Part shown: piece by piece, positions 25,186 through 37,159 of the stretch
Layout of the letters: each line of letters opens with the position of its first letter
How positions within the stretch are numbered: the stretch's first letter is position 1
Origin: Branchiostoma floridae
Taxonomy: Eukaryota; Chordata; Leptocardii; Amphioxiformes; Branchiostomatidae
Direction: 5' to 3'
Assembly: GCF_000003815.2 (NCBI RefSeq)
Contig: NC_049987.1
Span: 14,168,266-14,232,265 of the forward strand
Length of the DNA: 64,000 nucleotides
The notes under the pieces: model-generated
Database searches by the model: none
Told to the model about the DNA's origin: nothing
What the model saw: the letters and a program-made list of their open reading frames with translations, nothing else
Made by a program: the position numbers and the translations under genes

Positions 25186-28100
25186 ATGGAGAGAGCAAAG
25201 CGACACAAAGCCCAATACAGAATTCAGAAGCTTTCTAAACCATCAGAGGACTAACTCCTACAACCCATTTATTTAAAGAGTACCCTTCAACTTGGCAGTT
25301 CTAAGAGAGACGTAGTCACCAACAACGAAGAATTCAGACTCTGACAAAAGACTCTAAAGAAATGAGCCAGCTCATACTGTTTCATAATCATAATCATGAT
25401 CACAAGCATCTTAGTAGAAGAAGTTTATTTACACAAATACAAGTGGGAATTTTAGTTGGTGTTCGGGCTTTGACATTTGGTGAGTACGATTATGAATGAT
25501 TATCCTAAGATATACTAGTACTCGTTGCCTAATGTATGGGTTTTATGTCCCTTAAAAATGAAGCGATTGTGGCTGAGGCCTCAGAATATAGGTCTTTAAC
25601 ATAACATGTTAAACAATAACCAGTCTTTAGGGAAGATTGACAATATAGTAATGTGAAGATCCACGATTTCGTGGCAAATTTCATGTCAATGTTGTAGCTT
25701 CCAAATTACATTTCTTAACAGGAGTAGAAACATTTCGCAACCTTTCCTCAATTCAAGACTTTGGAATTATATGATACATACAAAATTGATTCATCAGGGT
25801 GGGTTTTAGTGGGTTGAGACAGAATTGGCGGGGTAGCATGAACTCGCATGACAGCAATGTTTTGTAATTTTTGTGATTCTTTTCAAACATAACAGGGTTG
25901 AAGAGTTGTGGGTCAGAGGCTGATTGGGTTGAAAGCTCACTTTTGCTAAAAATTTTTTGTAAGCAAGGTGTCGGTTTGATCGATGGTTGCTCCCTTTTGT
26001 ATTCGAGGCATTAGCCTGGTCGCGTGTGTATTCGTTCTTTTTTAAAGATTTTTTTTTCGTTATAATCATATGTATGTGTTTAATTGGTGTGTTGTTTCTT
26101 TGGTGTTTAAACGTTTCGCTAGCACAAGGAATTATATCAGGTTATCGTTACGAGCATTATTGTCTACACCATTCTGCAAGGTTTGGAATACTCTGCTATC
26201 TGTGGTTGTGGTTATGAATATATCGTTGTACAGTGCATTTGTTGAGTGTTGTTGTGTCGCTGATTGTTATCTAACTTATTTTCACTGTCGTAAATCAACT
26301 CACTTTCAATCAATTAACACTGAGTGGTAGGGATAAGTTAACATTTTACTCAAATGCCCGGATAGCTTACAGGTGAAAAACACGCAAAGTGGTCAATGGC
26401 TGTAGAAGTCTGGAGAACCGGTTTTCCTGTGAGGAACACTTTGCAGACAACATCATCACTAGATCACAAATAAACAAAAGCAGACAACGTTACAGTTCTA
26501 CAGTTCATCCACCGTGAACTATACCAAGTAGTATAAGATTTCAGCATCCCAAAATTCAGAACATCATAAGAACGCACGTTTAGATATATCTGATAAATCG
26601 ATATATCTGATAAATCGATTTTAGACCATTAGGTAGAAAAAGTTTGTTCATGCTTTGGATGCGACAATTTCCAGTAGTACACCCCCCCTCCAAAACAAAA
26701 CAAAAAAAACACAAGAGTATATCTTGTGATACAATTTTCTTTTTACCATGGTGCAACACCCCTTTCTGGTCCTATTAGTAGAACGGTCGCGTGCTAGACC
26801 CTTACTATTTCTGTGCGCCAACATTGAAGGATAGGGGAGGGGCAGTAATATGTGACTATACACGTGAATGATACGGTCATCGTTGGAATACCAACAGTGC
26901 AGCATCATTACAATATGAATACCACAATAATGCAGTTGAGTTAAAACATGTCATCCCGGCAAGTACCAAACTCTTTATTCAGAGTGGCCAGGACATTATA
27001 ATAACTTATCAATAATTGGATCTAAAATTTAATTTCTTTACATATACATTGATAAATGTTGACGTCAAAATCAAAATGTCAGTGGATGAACTGGGAACAA
27101 TTGTGAGGCCAACGCTGTGTGAAAGTGGCAAAACTGCAGTCTCCTGAGACAGTTGACTGGAGAAGGTGGACGACAAAATGGCGGAAAGTTACAAATAGAT
27201 CTACAGTTGTAGCAACATGTTCACCCCCTCCATGATCGTTCCTAAGAGTTGAGCACAATTACGTTTGCATACCTAACATATCTCATGGTGTCCTCCTGAC
27301 TACCACATGATGGGTGCTTGGGGCTCATGAATGATTTATCATCAACATGGTACAATATTTGGATTCAGGGCACAACTACAGCTCTCTTGTTTGTGTCTGT
27401 AACCGAGAAAGTCACATGAGCTAGGCTTGCGTGACCAGTGACCCCGAGTGAACCTCCCTAGATCCGGCATGGTTAATGCCAGGGCCGATCAGTAAACATG
27501 TGCGGCTGGGAGAGCGAAACGACAGCAGTCTATGTATTTGTTATCTTTTAGTTATCATTTGTGATCTATCCCTTCCAAGAACTGACGCAGAGTGTACCAG
27601 ATCTTGTGCTCTGTTACAGTACGGTCAGTTTGAAAAGAAGCTTCCTTAGAGACACCTGCCTTCGTAAACAAACACCCAAATATTTCGGAAATTTTGTTGA
27701 CATGTATTTCCAAATGCTCCATGGTCTCTCAATTGTTCTGCTCTACTACATGTATGAATAAGTAATATCACAAACGTGCTCCTGGACCGAAGAGGCCCAA
27801 CCAACAAAGATCATACGATGGTACATCGATGCCGGTTTGAACCAGTTGAAGGCAAGCTTTTCCTTTATACGCTTTCGCCATAATTGAGATGATTTCAATG
27901 CCTGTCTAATTGTCGCGTCGTAGCCTGGGGGCACGATTCGTTACAGCATATCGGAGAAGAAAGGCTTCCGACGATAGCATACCGTGCCGCACCTTCCTTT
28001 ATGTCAATGCGTAGAAGATAGGACCACTGTCAGGGTACGTATGAACTTTGGGGCCTGAGAGTTTGCAGCAGAATTCGTTCAACCCTGACCATTTACCTGT

Positions 28101-28416
28101 CCGGTCACATTTTTGAGCCGTGAGTTTGATGCACATAGCGACTTTCATTGTTCAGGCGGATGTGTGGCGACGCTGGGCAAGAAAATATGTTGTCTATCAC
28201 CCCGCTTGCCAGGCTGATTAGCATAAAAATAGCGTGACGACGTCTCGATCGGCCGAATATGGGCATTAGGTGGAAGAACCAGTGTATCACCCAAGCCCGT
28301 TGTCTACCTGCCGCCATTTTGTAAATCATGCATGGGACCAGGCACGACAAAGAAGTCAATTTTGTGAGTGTGTTAGAGTTATCAGGATATAAAACAGTCT
28401 AACACAAGTCACAACA
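25186..28416. other. Non-coding spacer between genes C and A2
   Basis: Contains a possible poly(A) signal at 26469, a 17-base tandem duplication (GATATATCTGATAAATC) at 26583 and 26600, and short chance frames. One frame near 26000 is hydrophobic but has no gene context. No RNA gene recognised. Confidence 0.45.
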
Positions 28417-31400
28417 ATGATCCGGGACAAGTCAGGAAGCAGGCATTATCGGGTTACGGAGTCGCAGCCATCGTCTAGGACACATTCGAGGCGAGGTTCC
28501 TGGTCTAGCACAACCTCAGAGCCCGTACCGAGACTGGATCCTGACGATGATGGGGATTTCGACACGCCGACCGGGTCCCCTAGAGGCTCCCCGAGACCAA
28601 GGACACTCGAGGTCGGTCCACCGCTCGGGTACGACTTCACACAGGGTCCGGGACCGGGGATACCGCCGCCACCCTATCCGGGCACGTCAGGTATGCCAAT
28701 CACACCTACTGCAGTTTCAAATTTGCAACGGTCATGGTCCGTAACATCCTTGTCAGACGCTGTTTATGAAGAAAAAATCAAGCAGCTCGAAGATCAGAAC
28801 AAGGCTTTCGCTGTTTATGTAGTTCGATCTAGGGAACTTGACCGAGAAAATCGGGCACTGAAAGCACATATAGATTCATTAATGTCGTCAGGTGTATCTT
28901 CAGACGCTTCCGATGCTTCTGCCCCTCAATCGCCACAAACACCGACAACTCCAACATCACCATTGTCTCCCTCAAGCTCCGGGCCTGTAACAGAGCGTCA
29001 GAGATACATGGAAGAAATGACAAAGCTACGAAAAAAGCTTTTAGAAGTAGAGACAGAGAATAGAGAGCTAAAATCTCTTGTCAACAAGATGAGAAGAAGC
29101 GAAGACGTATTCAACAAGACGCAAGATGAGTTTCAGAAGATGTTGGGTGAAAATTTGCAGCTAAAGCGGGACAAGGCAAAAATAGAGTTTGATCTCGAAC
29201 GACAGAAAAAGGCCAGTGAGAAGGCAAAGTATCTAGAGGAAGAAAACTTGGTGCTCCAGAAGCAGTCTAAAAGTAGGGAAATGGCAGATGAAGAAATGAG
29301 GCAACTACGACAAAGAGTGTCTGACCTCTATGCCGAGAAAGAGCAAGGAGAGAAAGAGAGAAAGCTTATTGAAGAGCAATGCCTTAAATTGCAAGAAAAT
29401 GCAAGAAAACAGCTAGAAGGAGACGAAGCCGTACAGAGAATAGTACAAGAGAACAGAGAGTTAAACCTACAGATAAGCAAGCTGAAGAAGCTAGAATTTA
29501 ATCTCCAAGAAACTAGGAAAAACCTAGAAAAATCAAGAGAGGAGTGTAGACAAATGAGGCAAGACAACCTTGAGAAGCGAAGGCATTTGGAGTACATAGA
29601 GGCACAGAGGTTTGAAGAAAAGCTTGAGAAAAGCCAAACCAATGTGAAAGAATACAGAGCTAAGCTACTTGACGTTCAGAATGAAAAGAAGAACCTATTG
29701 GAAGAGAAAAGGTCAACTGATAAAAAGCTTAGAGAATTGGAGTCATTAAGGAGCGAGTCAAAAGTTCAAACGCAGCAGATCGCTACACTCCAAGCAAGAG
29801 CAGAACAGATGGGGCAGATGGAACAGGAAATGAAAACCAATCAAGAGCAAATAAACGCTTTAAGTGAGGAAAGGGAGAATCTTGTGAAGGATTGCGAGCG
29901 GTACAGTCACCTCATCCAGCAAGCCACAGACCAACTGACACAACTGCAGAGAGAAAACAGTGAACTCAAGACACAAGCTGACAAAGTCCCAGGTATGGAG
30001 AGCACTCTAACAGAAATGGGTGCTAGATTAGAACAGCTGTCAGGGGCCGAAGACGAAAATCAAGTGTTGCGAAAAACAACAGAAGAGCAAGGGAAAGAGC
30101 TGGAAAGGTTAGGAAGAGAAAGTGGAGATGAAATTGCCAAGCTGAAAGCAAACAATGAAGAAATGATGGCCTACGTCCAGCAAACAGAGCAGCAGATTAA
30201 TGACAACAACGAGAAAATGAATCAAATACAACAGGTGAACGTGCGCCTGGAAGAACAAAACAGATCCATCAAGAAGGAAATGCACGAAGTTTTAGTAACG
30301 TCAGGACAAATTAGACGTTCTTTGGATGAAAATAAGAAACAAAACGTCACTGTTTCTCAGTCTATGAAGGATGTGGAAGAGCGTTTACAGTCTGCGATCC
30401 AGGAAAGAGATTCGATGAAATCTAAGGTTTCAAATCTAGAAAAGTTATTGGAAGAATCAACGGCAAGAGAAAAAGAACTTTCAGAAGCCAAAACAAAGGA
30501 AGAGGAAGAAATGGACAAGATGAAGAAAGAACATAGTGAGATGAAGGATATGGTCAGTGGGCTGCAGCAAGTCATGTCGGAAAATGACTCCGCGAAACAG
30601 GGTCTGCTCACCGCTAAGGAAAAAGGAGACGAACAGCTGGAAACTTTGATGAAGGAAAATCAAGAGCTGCAAGTAAAGATTTTCAGTCTAGAGAAAGCTC
30701 TACAGGAAGATGCACCAGACAACGACAAGATGAACAGTTTGATCGCCGATAAGAAAATCCTGGAAGAAAAAGTTGCGGACCTCGAGAAGAAACTATCAGA
30801 GAATGTAGCCAAGTTGTCAACGTGCCTTGCTGAGCAGAGAGAAGCAGAAGACACAAAAAAGAAAGCCGAAGAGTACACAGTCATGGTGGTGGAGCATCAA
30901 AATCTGCAGACGAAATATTCAGACCTCGAAAGCCTTCTTGAAGATACCAAGAGCCAAAGAGACTCTCTTCCAAAGAGAAAGAGAAGCTNNNNNNNNNNNN
31001 NNNNNNNNNNNNNNNNNNNNNNNNNNNNNNNNNNNNNNNNNNNNNNNNNNNNNNNNNNNNNNNNNNNNNNNNNNNNNNNNNNNNNNNNAGATATGAACAA
31101 AAAATCAAGTAGCAAGTCTGTGGAAGCCGTGGCAGAGATGGAGTGTCAAGAAACCCAGACAGATTCAGAGCATGTGGAGGAGCACACAAGTCAGAGAGAG
31201 GGGAAACTGTCAAAGATGGAGTGGAAAGAAACCCAGACAGAGTCAGAATATGTGGAGGAGCACATAAGCCCGAAAGAGGAAAAACTGTCAAAGATGGAAT
31301 GGAAAGAAACCCAGACAGAGTCAGAACATGTGGAAGAGCACACAAGCCCGAAAGAGGAAGAACTGTCAAAGATGCAATGGAAAGAAACTCAAACAGAGCC

Positions 31401-34400
31401 AGAACCTGAGAAGACAGATACACTTCAGGTACAGGAAAAAGCGGACAAAGACCAACAAACAGAAGAAAGTGCGAAAAAGATTACCGATTTAGCAAAGGAA
31501 CTGAAAGAGCTCAAAGTGGAAAATGCCAGACTGTTAGCTGAAAAGGAATACATTCTACAACAGTTTGAGATCTCTCATACCAAAGAAGATGAAATCAAGC
31601 CCTACAAGGATGCCGTGAACAAGGCAGAGGAGGAGAAAAAGATGGTGACAGCAGAGCTAGACACGCTCAAAGTACAGGTCGAGGATCAAGAAGCGGCCCA
31701 CAAAACTCTCATCAACGAGAATCTTCAACTGAAGAAAGACCTTGGCCTTCAAACCGAGCTAGCGACAAAATACCAACAAGACGCATTGGCTCGAAAAACA
31801 GCATATGAGGGCATGGAGATGCGCATTGGTGACATAGAGAAGATGACAGAAAAGCTCAAACAAGAAAACAAAAGTCTAAAAACAGAGAAGATCAACTTGA
31901 CCAAGGAAACCGGGACTGTAACACCAAAGAAAGCAAGCCAGCGTTATCGGGAAGCAATAGCAACATTGGAGCAAGAAAATAAGAGTTTGGAAGAGGCGGC
32001 TAAGGAACAAAAGAAGACAAAACGAGAGATGGAACAAGCGATTGACAAGCTTAAAAAGGACAATGCCCGTCTCAAAGAAGAACTTGAATCCCAAAAGGCA
32101 GATCTAAGCAGCTCCAAGACTTTGGTTCAGGAGAAAGAACAGAAGTTGACGGAAAAAGAAAACAATTTGCAGAAAGAAAAGCAAACGGTAGAGGCACTTA
32201 CAACACAGATAGAGAATGAAAAGAAGACAGTACAGGAGCTCAATGCAGAGGTGAAGAGCCAAAGGGACATTATGACAGCACTTGAAAATCAACTAAAGGA
32301 GGAAAAGGCATGTCGCAAAGAACTTGAAGACAGTGCAGAGAAAACAAGGAAAGAGCTGGAAGACGCAACATCTCGGATGGCGGGACATTCAAAGGAAGCG
32401 GAAACAAAACTTCAGGAGCTAGAAAAAAAGAAGATAAGCTCCGAGAAAGAGATTGATGATATGCAGAAGTTGATCGAACAGATCACACAGTCGAACAAGA
32501 CATTGGAAGCGGAGAAAGAAGTCCTGGAGAAGGATGTTGAATCCCAGAAAGAGCTGATTGAGGCCTTGGAAAAGGATTTAAATGAGATGCAATCTAAGTT
32601 GACGGGTGTGAGCTTAGAACTGGACGGAGTGAAAACTGAACTCCAGCGAACGGAAGAAGTTGGGGAGCAAATCAATCAGCTCTTGACAAAAACGAACAAG
32701 GAAGGTGAAAAGATGCAGAAGAAAATAAAAGACCTCAAGAACGAAGTGGAGACGACAAAAGTGGAAAAGAAGACCTTGACAGCCGAGAGAGACCACCTTC
32801 AAAGACAGCTACGGAACAGCTTGTCAAATGTGGAAGAGGAAGCTTCAGAGATTATGCAGCTGAAAGAGAAGCTCAGTCTATCTAAAGATGAAACAAGAGA
32901 GGCAAACACAGAGAACGAAAAGCTTAAAGCTCTTGTTCGTGAGCTGAAGGACACTCACACTAAAATGCGCACCGAAAATCTTCACTTACGAGGGAATGTG
33001 ACACACAAAATAAAGAGATGGAAAAGAAAACAAAGGATCATGAAGACAAAACCAGGGCAGTGGAGGAACATAGCAATGCGTTGAAGAAACAGGTAGAAGA
33101 TTTGCTACACCTGAAACACAGCTATGAAGAAAGCTGCAAAAAGATTGAGGAGATGTCTGTGGAGAAAGCATCGCTTGAGGAAGAAAACAATCGCCTGGGT
33201 GAGCAATTAAAGGAGAAGGAAGCACATATCGCAGGGATTGAGTCTGAGAAAGCCTTCCTCGAGAAAGTGATGAAAGAAAAGGTGGATGAAATCAACAGCA
33301 TCAGGACGACCTTAGAACAGAAGGTCAACGAAGCAGAGAATGCAAAAACCAACATAGAGCAGAAAGCTAAAGAAGCAGAGGACGCAATAAAGAACATAGA
33401 GCAGAGGGTAAAGGAAGCAGAGAGTGAGAAAAAGAACATAGAACAGAAGGCCAAAGAAGCAGAAAATACGAAAAGCAACATCATCAAAGAAAAGGAAAAC
33501 TTGAGCGAAAAGATTAAACAGGTCGAAAAAGCAAAGGCGCTTGTTGAGAAAGAGAAAGAGCAACTTCAGCTGAGAGTCGGCGATGCAGAGGTTCTTTTGC
33601 AAACCAACAGGGAAGCGCATGAACAGAAGTTAAGAGGCGTGGAGGAGGAACTATTGAGAACAATAGAAGAAACAGAAACTCTCAAGAAGTCATCAACAGA
33701 AATGAAGAAGAGCAAGGAGCAAGGAGATCTTGAAATAGCCAAGCTCCAGGCACGCCTAGAAGAGCTACAGAAAGACAAGGCCGAGTCAGACAAAGAAAAG
33801 GAGCGCCTTAAGCGAGAGAAAATCGGCCAGGATAGCAAGTCGTCCGAGCTTTCTTCATTGCAGTGGCAGTTGAAAGAGAAGGAAAGACGTTTGAAGGAGA
33901 AGGAAAACGTTGAAGATGAGCTCACTGATGTGAAACGACAGCTTAGATCTGCACTACAAGACAAAGAAACCAAAGACAAGGACTTCACAAAACTTCAACA
34001 GTCGACAGACAACCTTGAGAAGAAACATTCTATGTTAGAGAAAGACCTACAAGAGAAGCAAAGCAACTTAGAGGTATTAAAGGCAGACAAAGAGCACTTG
34101 GGATCGAAAGTGACATCGCTCGAAGAGGACATTAAGACATGGAAGAAGCTGGCTGAGGACAGACAGAGGGAGAACTGGCGTCTTGGAGATGAGTCATCTA
34201 AGACTATCAAACAACTTGAAAGAGTCGTTATAGAAAAAGAGAAGGCTGAGTTATCGGCATCTGCCAAAGGAAACAGTGAATTGCAAGAGACGTCTAAGAA
34301 ACTGGTCGATGTGACTAATGAAGTTGAGCAGCTTCGAAGGGAGAACAGAGAAATATCAGAGCAAAGCGCTGCAAAAGACATGACCATCCAGTTAATGGAG

Positions 34401-36782
34401 AAAGAACAGTCAATAGTGGCAGAGCTGAGAACGGAAGCCAATGCCCTGCGCGACGAATTGTTAAAGTTGAAGGAAGCCAGAGCAAAACAAGAAAACCTCG
34501 TGCACAAGTTGGAAGAGGAGAACCATTCTCTACGATCCAAGGTGGACATGGATGAAATGACAGAAAATTCAGAGTCCGTCCGCAAACTTAGGTTCCACGT
34601 TGCGCAACTTCAGGCTGAGAACAAATCGTTGCAAGGCTCCCTGAGGGCAAAGGAGGACATTGACTGGCAGGTGAAAAAGAGGAGTAAAAGTACGGAAAAG
34701 TTGGAATCACCAAATGAGCGCATGAGAGAACATCGGTGGAGACAGAGTGTGGACATTGTTGAACAGATGCGAGCTCTAGAAGACGAAAATGAAGCATTGA
34801 AATCTTTAGTGGAGTCGTCGAAACTTGCCGAGGCACAGGCAAGAGCCTACATCGAGCGCATAGACATTGTAAACAGGGACATGCAGGAGAAAATGCAGAT
34901 GCTGGAATCACAGAATCGTGAAATGCGAGAGCAGATGTCCTTTGTCCGAAAAGAAATCGGTGCAGGGGTCCGCAGTAGCCCAGAAGGTGACGACGGTGAT
35001 AAAAAACGAGACGAAGGCACGGCGAGTATTCCAGAGTCGGAAAAGGAAGAAATTGAAGAGAAGCTCTGGCAACTGGAATTAGAGAACAAACAGTTGAAGA
35101 AAACGCTTGAATATCTAAGAGAGGACGTAAAGACGAGCAAAAGTCCTTCTCCAAAAATATCGGGAGATGTAACGAGAATTCGGCAGCTCGAGAGAGAGAA
35201 AGCTGAACTTTTGGCAAAGCTAGAAAGGGTGGGAACGAACCCGCAGCCAGACACAGGGTCTACTGTTGAGTACCTCCAAACGGAAATCAAGAGAATCTCT
35301 GGCGAGAGAGACGAGTGGCAGAGTCTAGTACCTGAAGTTGACCAGCTCAAGCGGACCTTGGCCTACGTTAAGACAGAAAACGCCTCGCTCAAGGAGAACC
35401 TTCAGAAAGTGCAAGTCAAGAACAACGAGCTTGAGAAGAGCTACCTACAACTCAGAGAAGAGAGGGAAAAACTCAAGATGAAGTACGAAGGCACAAAGAC
35501 GAAGAAACGACGGCCTTCCAGTGGTGCAGACTCGGATAAAGAGGAGAAAGAAGACAAGGAGGCAAAGGAGAAGGTAAGCACAAACAACGAAATCTGTCTG
35601 TCACCATTTAATGGAGAAACACAACACACAACAACACTAACACATTCTAATATATCATCATACTCCAGATCCATGTCCTTATCTGCTGACAACGACTTGA
35701 ACATTTCTAACAAAGAATTGTCGTCATCGTGTGAGTCGTTTTACTCCATTCATTCTATGACTAACATTGCCAACGAATCCATGCAAAAACTGTCTGTCTC
35801 CTCGTCTGCTGTGAATGACAGTGAAGTGATAAACGTGCAGACCCCAGGGCCTGATCACACTGACCAGACAGAAGAGTGTAAGTCTGAATGTCCGTCCGTG
35901 GACAAGTTGATGACTGAGAAGAATGTTGGTGTCTCTCCGCCCACAGGGAATGAAGCGCACCACGTCGATGAGGGACTCCTTTGTACGACGGCTGTTCCCG
36001 AGCTCAAAGTAGACGCACCTACTGTGGACTGGAGACGAGCGTTCCTGCTCTGGACGGACCACCAGGCCATGAAGGTACACTCACAAGAAGTCGAAGAAGA
36101 GAACAAGTCTCTAAAGTCACAACTACAGAAAATGGCGAAAGACTTCGAAAATCAGCAAAAGCTGCGCAAAAGAGTAATGGAGGATGACAACATGCTAGAA
36201 GACATTGTCGAAGAGCTCCAAAAGCAGATGGACAAAAACTCACAACTAAAGCAGACAATCAAAGACATGAAGCTAAAGGAANNNNNNNNNNNNNNNNNNN
36301 NNNNNNNNNNNNNNNNNNNNNNNNNNNNNNNNNNNNNNNNNNNNNNNNNNNNNNNNNNNNNNNNNNNNNNNNNNNNNNNNNNNNNNNNNNNNNNNNNNNN
36401 NNNNNNNNNNNNNNNNNNNNNNNNNNNNNNNNNNNNNNNNNNNNNNNNNNNNNNNNNNNNNNNNNNNNNNNNNNNNNNNNNNNNNNNNNNNNNNNNNNNN
36501 NNNNNNNNNNNNNNNNNNNNNNNNNNNNNNNNNNNNNNNNNNNNNNNNNNNNNNNNNNNNNNNNNNNNNNNNNNNNNNNNNNNNNNNNNNNAAAACTTCT
36601 TAAGTGCCGCAGAGAAAGATCTCAAGAAATTGAAGGTTAACCTACACGAACTCACTACAGAAAAACAGACACTTGAAAAAGCTCTGCAGATAGAAAGAGA
36701 TAAGGAATCCAAAACTGACATTTGGTGTTTCATAATTTTGTGCATAGCAATTTTGGCTGCCACGGTATTCGGAAAACATTAG
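28417..36782 (+). CDS. Gene A2: giant tail-anchored coiled-coil protein with LC8-motif array
   Basis: About 2,780 codons including two assembly gaps. The start MIRDKSGSR matches the MIR(D/S) openings of C and D. Order: Ser-rich head; GPGIPPPPYPG (about residues 80-90); a short helix like IF coil 1A (FAVYVVRSRELDRENRALKA, near residue 130); an SP/TP-rich linker; about 700 residues of coiled coil; four 26-residue KETQT repeats (31138-31449); more coiled coil; one MRTENLHL signature (near 32960); a 14-residue repeat; a non-helical Ser/Thr-rich insert (35574-36065). A C-terminal hydrophobic segment (WCFIILCIAILAATVF) is followed only by GKH. This is the layout of a tail-anchored tether, such as giantin-like golgins. 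LC8 motifs suggest dynein light chain binding. One base appears missing in GGG at 32992-32994, splitting the frame. Membrane identity is not readable. Confidence 0.78.
30989..31088. other. Assembly gap (100 N)
   Basis: Exactly 100 N, the usual placeholder for unknown length, so frame and length across it are not reliable. Just before it the frame reads SLPKRKRS; removing one C would give the more heptad-like SLQREREA, so the edge may hold an error. Confidence 0.97.
31138..31449 (+). repeat. 26-residue repeat with LC8-binding (KETQT) motifs
   Basis: Four units of 78 bases start at 31138, 31216, 31294 and 31372. Units 2-4 contain WKETQTE and unit 1 CQETQTD. KETQT fits the established LC8/DYNLL consensus [K/R]xTQT. 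Acidic residues follow each motif, and the linkers (VEEHxSxKEE) are predicted to be flexible. A weaker DQQTEE follows downstream. Confidence 0.85.
33309..33476 (+). repeat. 14-residue (42-base) repeat in gene A2
   Basis: Four tandem units of the form NIEQKAKEAExxxK, exactly 42 bases apart. Two heptads per unit with a regular Ile/Ala core and alternating charge make a very uniform coiled coil. Confidence 0.85.
36282..36591. other. Assembly gap (310 N)
   Basis: A 310-base gap in the last coiled-coil part of gene A2. The non-placeholder size may be an estimate from paired reads. The frame stays open on both sides. Confidence 0.97.
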
Positions 36783-37153
36783 TGTTTCCTATTGTAACAG
36801 AAACATAATATTTCATATCAATATGGTGATGGGAGAACATTATGCAAATCTTTTGTTATGTCTTTGCCTACTTTCCATGGAACCCACCTTATGATACCAA
36901 AGATATAAACCATTGGCGTACAGCGGGCATCCATTTGTTCATTCAAAATAATTATATTGGCATCTTTCGTTTTCACCTGTACTTTGTTGTATTCCTCTTT
37001 CATATATCCGTGCTTAACGCAACTGTAGGGCATGTTGAAATGTAGACCAAACTGGACAAAGATTTAGAGTACTACGCTAATCATACATTAAGGGCATTGG
37101 ATAATTATTTATAAAGGAAGATGTAGCAATAAGGCAATATGTAGCATATATGT

Positions 37154-37159
37154 AATAAA
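37154..37159 (+). terminator. Poly(A) signal of gene A2
   Basis: AATAAA 372 bases after the A2 stop codon; two overlapping copies also lie at 37429-37438. These give A2 its own 3' end and argue that it is a stand-alone gene rather than an upstream exon of D. Confidence 0.5.

Noticed and set aside
25987-26217. Hydrophobic 76-codon frame as a membrane tail exon for gene C
   Set aside because: No splice site or in-frame link to C; AT-rich DNA often gives hydrophobic frames.
28386-28392. TATAAAA as the promoter of gene A2
   Set aside because: It is only about 30 bases before the ATG, leaving essentially no 5'UTR.
36700-36782. KASH-type nuclear envelope anchor in A2
   Set aside because: KASH tails have a longer luminal peptide ending in a Pro-rich motif; here only three residues (GKH) follow the membrane segment.
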